Assembly: GCF_902167145.1 (NCBI RefSeq)
Contig: NC_050096.1
Coordinates: 196,680,566-196,744,565 of the forward strand
DNA from: Zea mays
Lineage: Eukaryota; Streptophyta; Magnoliopsida; Poales; Poaceae
DNA: 64,000 nt
Direction: 5' to 3'
This document shows, piece by piece, positions 58,537 through 64,000 of this stretch (positions within the stretch are counted from its first letter, which is position 1; each line of letters starts with the position of its first letter). Both the position numbers and the translations under genes were made by a program. The notes beneath the pieces were generated by a model. That model was not told where the DNA came from. It saw nothing but the letters and a program-made list of their open reading frames with translations, and did not search any database.

Positions 58537-60399
58537 TTAGGTTTTAGGTACGCAACTCTTGTTGGGTCCTACAAGGTTAGTCACAATAGCCTTTGGAACC
58601 CAAATACAAGTCTTGCCTCCCTTGCATTTGGATCCTAACTTTCTAGCAACTACTTTTTCATTCTTACATAAGAGCGCAAATGAAGTATTACAAGCATGGT
58701 AAATGGTACAAGGTTCATTACATACTCTCCTAGGCACATGACGCACAACATGACTACTCCTAGGCCTACTTCTACCGTGGACAAAAGTAGAACTCGAGGC
58801 AAACATTGCATGTGAATCAAAAGCATCATGATCATAACTCCTATTATAATTGGAATGACTAGCAATTTTCCTATTATACATGAAAGCATGATTCTTTTGA
58901 GTACTACTAGCCATAGGGGCCTTCCCTTTCTCCTTGGCGAGAATGGGAGTCTTTTGACTTGTTAAGTTCTTGGCTTCCTTTCAAAAACCAAGCCCATCCT
59001 TAATTGAGGGGTGTCTACCAATTGTGTAGGCATCCCTAGCAAACTTTAATTTATCAAAATCAGTCTTGCAAGTCTTAAGTTGAGCATTAAGACTTGCCAC
59101 CTCATCAGTTAATTTAGAAATGGATGCAAGATGATCATCACAAGCATCAATATCAAAATCCTTGCTTCTATTGCAAATAACTACATGTTCTACACAAGAT
59201 CTAGTAGTATTAGCTTCCTCTAGCTCATCATTCAAAATCTTTAAACTAGAGATTGATTCATGGCACACAGACAATTCAAAGGATAACATTTTATTTCTCT
59301 TAATTTCTAGAGCAAGAGATTTTTGAACGCTAACAAATTTATCATGCTCTTCATACAAAATATCCTCTTGCTTTTCTAAAAGTCTATCCTTTTCATTTAA
59401 AGCATCAATTAGTTCATTAATCTTTTCTACTTTAGCTCTATCTAATCCTTTAAATAGACTAGAGTAATCTACTTCATCATCGGAGGAATCCTCATCACTA
59501 GAAGTAGAGTACTTAGGGGAATCTCGAACACTCACCTTCTTCTCCTTAGCCATGAGGCAAGTGTGGCGTTCGTTGGGGAAGAGCGAAGATTTGTTGAAGG
59601 CCGAGGCAGCCAGTCCTTCATCGTCGGAGTCAGATGAAGAGCAGTCCAAATCCCATTCTTTGCCAAGGTGCGCCTCGCCCTTCGCCTTCTTGTAAGCCTT
59701 CTTCTTCTCTCTCTTCCCATGCTTTTCTTGTTCCTGGTCATTATTATTATCGGGGCATTGTGCTATAAAATGACCAGTCTTACCGCATTTAAAACAGGAG
59801 CGCTTCCCCTTTGCTTTGTTCTTGTTGGGGTACTCCATGCGTCCTTTTAGTGCGGTCTTGAAGCGTTTAATGATTAGGGCCATCTCATCTTCGTTGTATT
59901 CATCCCTGCACAAAGAAGCTAGCAAAACAGTGGTAGCTTGTGCATTCTTATGAATTTGCTCATTAATATACACAGGGTTATCCGTACTATCGAAATGCAT
60001 TCCATTTTCGACTATCTCCCAAATACTAGGATGGAGAGAAAATAAGTGACTACACATTTTGTGACTCCAAAAAGAGTAGTCTTCTCCATCAAAGTGTGGA
60101 GGTTTACCAAGTGGAATTGATAGCAAATGAGCATTAGAATTGAATGGAATATGAGAATAATCAAATGAATAGTTTTGATTAACCGGTTTCTTTTTGGACG
60201 AGTCATCGTCGTCGTCTCTTGGTGAAGAAGAAGATTCATCACTGTCGTAGTAGACGATCTTCTTGATGCGCCTCTTCTTCTTCCCGTCCTTCTTCTTGTG
60301 ACTCGAGCCAAAGTCAGTGGGCTTGTCATCTCTTGGCTCGTTGAAGATGGATTCCTTCTCCTTATTGTTGACCACCATCCCCTTTCCCTTAGGATCCAT
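58537..60399 (-). pseudogene. Element C gag, copy 1, with an internal deletion
   Basis: It starts MDPKGKGMVV at 60399. It has a Lys-rich N-terminus, an acidic Ser/Asp stretch, a conserved LLSIPLGKPPHFDGEDY block, a zinc knuckle (C202, C205, H210, C215) and a long coiled coil. Relative to A and B, roughly 155 residues of the gag core are missing in frame at residue 169/170 (about 59892). A TGA at 58981-58983 (fits CGA to TGA) precedes the C-terminal part ending CVPKT. Without the core this gag probably cannot assemble normally. Confidence 0.88.
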
Positions 60400-60435
60400 C
60401 TCTTTGGGCGATTAGTCCCTTATGTGAAGAGAACG

Positions 60436-60447
60436 GCTTCGATACCA
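60436..60447 (-). other. Element C primer-binding site
   Basis: The minus strand reads TGGTATCGAAGC two bases after the 5' LTR, two mismatches from the initiator-Met tRNA site. Confidence 0.78.
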
Positions 60448-60449
60448 AT

Positions 60450-61695
60450 TGAGAGCACCTAGAGGGGGGGTGAATAGGTGATCTGTAAAATTCAACACTA
60501 ATAGCCACAAAACTTAGTTATGAAAGTTAGAACGGCTAAGTAGCTTGAAACGAGCTCTTGTGAACACAGACAATCAAAGAGAGAACAATCACAAGAGACA
60601 CACGATTTTATCCCGTGGTTCGGCCAAGTAACACTTGCCTACTTCCACGTTGTGGCGTCCCAATGGACGAGGGTTGCACTCAACCCCTTTCAAGTGATCC
60701 AATAATCAACTTGAATACCACGGCTTTTCTTCCTTATATCCTTTTCCCGTTTGCGAGGAATCTCCACAAGTTGGAGCCTCTCGCCCTTACAATGATGATC
60801 ACAAAGAAAGCACAGAGTAAGGTTGGGATGAGCAACACACACAAGACGCAAATCGCAGCACACCCACACACACAAGAGAAGACTTGAGCTCAAATGACAA
60901 CACAGGGAGTCCTTGACTCGAATAGAGCTCAAATCTCAAACACAACGAAATGAATGCGCGGGAACGAAGTCTGGATGCCTTAGGAATCTTAGTGAATGCT
61001 TGTATGTGTCCTCCAAGCGCCTAGGGATCCCTTTTATAGCCCCAAGGCAGCTAGGAGCCGTTGAAGATCAACAAGGAAGGCTATCCTTGCCTTCTGTCGA
61101 GTGGCGCACCGGACAGTCCGGTGCGCCACCGGACAGTCACTGTAGACGGTCTGGTGCCGATCTCCTTCCTTTTCTGGCGTAGACGACCATTGCAGCTCCG
61201 GGCTGGTTGGCGCACCGGACATTGTCCGGTGCACACCGGACAGTCCGATGCCCCCCGCCGACCGTTGGAGCTGCCATGCGTCGCGCAAAGATTGCGCGGC
61301 CGACCGTTGGCTCACCAGACAGTCCGGTGCACCATCGGACAGTCCGGTGAATTATAGTCGTACGCCGCCAAAATTTTCCCGAGAGCGGCCTGTTCACCAG
61401 AGTCCAGCCTGGCGCACCGGACACTGTCCGGTGCACCACCGGACAGTCCGGTGTGCCAGATCGAGCTGGACTTTGGTTGCACACAACCAAGTCTTTTATA
61501 ATCCTTTCTTTTCCTGTTTCTAGCATTTAGACAATATATGTTAGTACTTAAAACAATGTACTAAGTCTAGAAACGTACCTTGTTACATGATTTATACTTT
61601 TCTCTTCATTTAGCACATAAAAACTTAATTATATTTGTTGGGCACTTAGTCACCAAAACATAATAGAAATTGCTCAAAGGCACATTTTCCTTTCA
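60450..61695 (-). repeat. Element C 5' LTR with TATA box
   Basis: This is a 1246-bp pair of 39855-41106. The minus-strand TATAAAA at 61032-61038 is the likely core promoter. Palindromic repeats lie at 61105-61460, upstream in element orientation. Confidence 0.93.
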
Positions 61696-61700
61696 CAAGG

Positions 61701-62157
61701 AAAAAGCTCAAGTTCCTTAGCTAGCACCTGAAACTCATGAGCCTGTTCCACTACAGATCGGTTCTCAACCATCTTGTAGTCATACAGCTGCTCCATGAGA
61801 TACAGCTCGCTACCAGCGTCAGTTACTCCAAACTTTCCAACAAGTGTATCCCATAACTCTTTCTCTGTAGGAAGGATGATATAGCTTTTCTGGAATTTTG
61901 TATCAAGTGTGGTAATCACTGCTCCTCGAAAGAGGTTATCATCAGCCTTAAACTTAGCCTCATCCTCAGGAGATAAGTTGGCAGGCTTGCCCTCAGCGGC
62001 ATGATAACAAGACATTGCAGTAAGCCACAATTCCATCTTAGTTTTCCAAATCAAGAAGTTTTTACCATCAAAAGGATCAGACTTTAACACAACAGCAAAA
62101 CCTCTGACAGAAAAATGCCTAACATTAGATTTTTGGATTGTTAGAAATATAGGCATT
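61701..62157 (-). pseudogene. Element F gag, N-terminal part
   Basis: A copia-type gag start with FDGKNFLIWKTKMELWL, a UBN2-like core (YIILPTEKELWDTLVGKF) and FQVLAKELELFP runs to the insertion point of C, then continues in frame at 39849. The start is unclear. A Met at 62157 is in frame, but sequence upstream of about 62138 looks like LTR. The larger apparent ORF to 62435 has an AT-rich, low-complexity N-terminus that I do not believe is coding. Confidence 0.75.
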
Positions 62158-62978
62158 TTCCATATTATTTTAATTCCATAAATTAATATTACCATGACGA
62201 CATATAAAATATAATTAATCATGAAAGTCATGATGTCAAATATATCCATAATAATATGGAACATGGGAACATAAAACATATGAATCATATAAATATAATA
62301 AGCATATAAACATGGTACATGTACCATGACAAAACAATTGAAAATAAACAGATAGCAACATAAACAGTATGACTGTAAAATTAAAACAAACAGATATAAC
62401 ATATTACTAGCATGAACAGACATCAGACATGTCATGATATGATACGACAGAACAGATTGGATAAATTCATGGCTATATATGAAACAGTAGAGATGGACAA
62501 CATATATATCTGGAAAACGTAAAACAGTAAGGAGCTGAATTAATCATACCCTCTCATACGCTCCGAGAATCCAGATCCTTGTCCAACTTCTCTTGTCATG
62601 TCGTACGAGATGAAGACGCCAGGAAGAAGAAGATGTTTACCAGAAGGATGTTCGGGCAGTCGCGTAAACGCTCCCCAAAAACCTAATTGTCGATCCCCGT
62701 GCAAGGTCTCGAACGGCAAGGGCTTCGGAGGCACCTGCCCTCTCGCTCCTCTGTGCGCGCAGAGTTCGAGATAGAAATACCCACACTTGCGGCTGGACTG
62801 TGATTCTGAAAGAGTTCTGCTCGTGTGCCAAGCGACAGGAGTTCTCCCCTTTTTAACCTCATCGTGGAAGGGAAGCCGAAGGAGAAGGGTCTCACATGCG
62901 ACAGATCAAGAGACGGGTATCTGAAAGGTTTAACCCGGAGTTGAAACTCCCGCGGTTAATGAGTGCTAAAAATTAACA
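62139..62978 (-). repeat. Probable element F 5' LTR
   Basis: The minus strand would run from TGTTAATTTTTAGCACTC (62978) to TATATTTCTAACA (62139), with TGTTA/TAACA tips. It shows a GC-rich first half with a weak TTAAAAAG box near 62850 and an AT-rich second half. I see no PBS between it and gag, and the other LTR is outside the window, so the boundaries are tentative. Confidence 0.4.
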
Positions 62979-63454
62979 CAACCACACACCACACCATGCA
63001 TCGCCCGCTCGCCGCCGCCATATAAGTCAAGCCAACGACCTTTAGAATTCCAATATGGTACTATTGGTATTGTCCACAATTACACATCATAGAGTTTATT
63101 GATTAAATGGGCCAAGCCTATAATAAATCCAATAAGAAATTATATTCAAGCGGCACAGAAGGGATTAAACTATTTACAATGGCAAATAAGATACCAAGCA
63201 AAAGTGCAGTACAATCATCTGCTTTGCGATGGAAAACACTAGAACTAGTAGTGATGGATAGATCTAAAGTTAACATCTACATGTCGATGTCTACCAAAAT
63301 CTCTTAGCACACTACCCCTCCGGGCGATTTCACTTAACCCGCGATCTAGACGCCCCGCTCGCCAAAATCAAATCACCCTCGACACCGCGATATTTGGAAT
63401 GTAGGCTTCACCAAAATGCCCATCGAGTCATAGTGCTTACCAAAATACTCACGT
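62979..63454. other. Unassigned flank, no gene seen
   Basis: Mixed AT-rich and GC-rich sequence without a convincing ORF, RNA gene or known element end. The 66-codon open frame at 63107-63307 has no recognisable motif. Confidence 0.5.
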
Positions 63455-63880
63455 CAACATGAATACATTACTGTAATAACCATACCTTTTCATAACATCA
63501 TATCTTATGTTTTAGCGGTGTTCATATAGACCAAAATACCATTTTTATACGAAAACAAACTCTCACATTCTTATAGGCCTTTTTCTTGCTAAAAAAGGAT
63601 TTTAACACACTTTTAATAATATTTAAACTTATAGAGAACCACGTGAAGAACCACATGTGGTTCAGCATTATAATTATAATTATAGATTGGAATGCATGTG
63701 GTTCTCCTTGATTTTAATATTACTGTAAATGCGTTAAATTTTTTAATGAGCAAAATACATATATGGAAGAGTAATATAGTTTTTTTTATAAGGGTGGTAT
63801 TTTAGTCTATATGTAGACTAAATAACATAAGATATGATGTTTCGAAAAGGCAAAACTATTGTAGCGATATATTCAGGTTA
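63455..63880. mobile_element. Foldback (MITE-like) element, about 426 bp
   Basis: The whole segment is one imperfect inverted repeat centred near 63668. Matching arm blocks include CATCATATCTTATGTT (63503 region) with AACATAAGATATGATG (63828 region), AAAATACCA with TGGTATTTT, and GAGAACCAC (63634-63642) with GTGGTTCTC (63698-63706). The outer tips are CAACATGAATAC and the complement of GATATATTCAGGTT. It has no coding capacity. I cannot define a TSD, so the superfamily is unknown. Confidence 0.7.
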
Positions 63881-64000
63881 TGTGGCTTGATAGTCATCTT
63901 GGAGAGACCATGATCCAAATACCTTCAGGCTAGCCCATGGCCGCAAGGCCCACTAAGCCACACGCCCGTGCACTGCTATCCAATCCCGTGACCCTCTGGA
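63881..64000. other. Unassigned right edge
   Basis: GC-rich sequence to the window end with no recognisable feature. Confidence 0.4.

Larger units (their letters stand above)
39855..61695 (-). mobile_element. Element C: tandemly duplicated Sirevirus (Ji/Opie-type, a different family from A and B), split by D
   Basis: The ends are TGAGAGCACC (39855) and CCTTTCA (61695), and the TSD CAAGG is at 39850-39854 and 61696-61700. In element order the layout is 5' LTR, PBS, gag copy 1, pol copy 1 (split by D), 3' UTR, a 250-bp LTR remnant (45748-45997), gag C-terminus copy 2, pol copy 2, 3' UTR, 3' LTR. Removing D and its TSD leaves about 13.3 kb, well above the usual 9 kb. Both pol copies share two unusual lesions (integrase Asp to Asn; TAA in RT), so the copies have one recent origin. 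Confidence 0.92.

Noticed and set aside
62157..62435. N-terminal extension of the F gag ORF
   Set aside because: The extension is AT-rich with a hydrophobic Met/Tyr/Ile composition and lies in the probable LTR. It is not conserved gag sequence.
62540..62895. Three overlapping small minus-strand ORFs
   Set aside because: They overlap in different frames within the GC-rich half of the probable F LTR and show no motif.

Overview
The window is a block of intergenic DNA from a grass genome, almost certainly maize (Zea mays) or a close Zea relative. It consists nearly entirely of nested LTR retrotransposons. I base the assignment on Ji/Opie-type Sirevirus elements, a Zeon-1/cinful-type gypsy element, a Tat-lineage gypsy element with an antisense gene, and a long-LTR Del/Tekay-like element. 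No ordinary host gene, rRNA, tRNA or CRISPR array was found. Family names come from recognition; no database search was run.

Every complete element has TG...CA termini and a matching 5-bp target-site duplication (TSD), so the insertion history can be read directly. The oldest layer is a minus-strand Ty1/copia element, here called F. It survives as 1-1486 (integrase and start of reverse transcriptase), 38797-39854 (gag C-terminus, protease, pre-integrase) and 61696-62978 (gag N-terminus and probable 5' LTR). Its 3' end lies beyond the left edge. Two Sireviruses entered F: A (plus, 1487-38791, TSD TGTGC) and C (minus, 39855-61695, TSD CAAGG).

Inside A, a Tat-lineage gypsy element E (minus, 2000-13736, TSD GTTGG) sits in the 5' LTR. 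A second Sirevirus of the same family, B (minus, 15485-31903, TSD GCTCC), sits in A's gag. B's gag is in turn split by a Zeon-like non-autonomous gypsy element, Z (plus, 22345-29685, TSD CCTTG). C is a partly tandem-duplicated Sirevirus: LTR, gag, pol, LTR remnant, gag C-terminus, pol, LTR. Its upstream pol copy is split by D (minus, 47953-56484, TSD CACCT), a non-autonomous element with 3.18-kb LTRs and only a gag gene. The right flank (62979-64000) has no recognisable gene and carries a 426-bp imperfect foldback element.

Most coding regions are defective through in-frame stops and small frameshifts. Many of the stops fit G:C to A:T transitions, as expected for methylated, silenced repeats. 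The most interesting content is the pair of antisense genes in E and Z. Each lies opposite to its element's gag/pol, has its own TATA box in internal sequence, contains short GT-AG-like introns and encodes a Transposase_28-type domain. Z has lost all of pol but kept this gene. Other notable points are C's tandem structure, whose two halves share the same integrase and RT lesions, and a short gag segment hit by three separate rearrangements.
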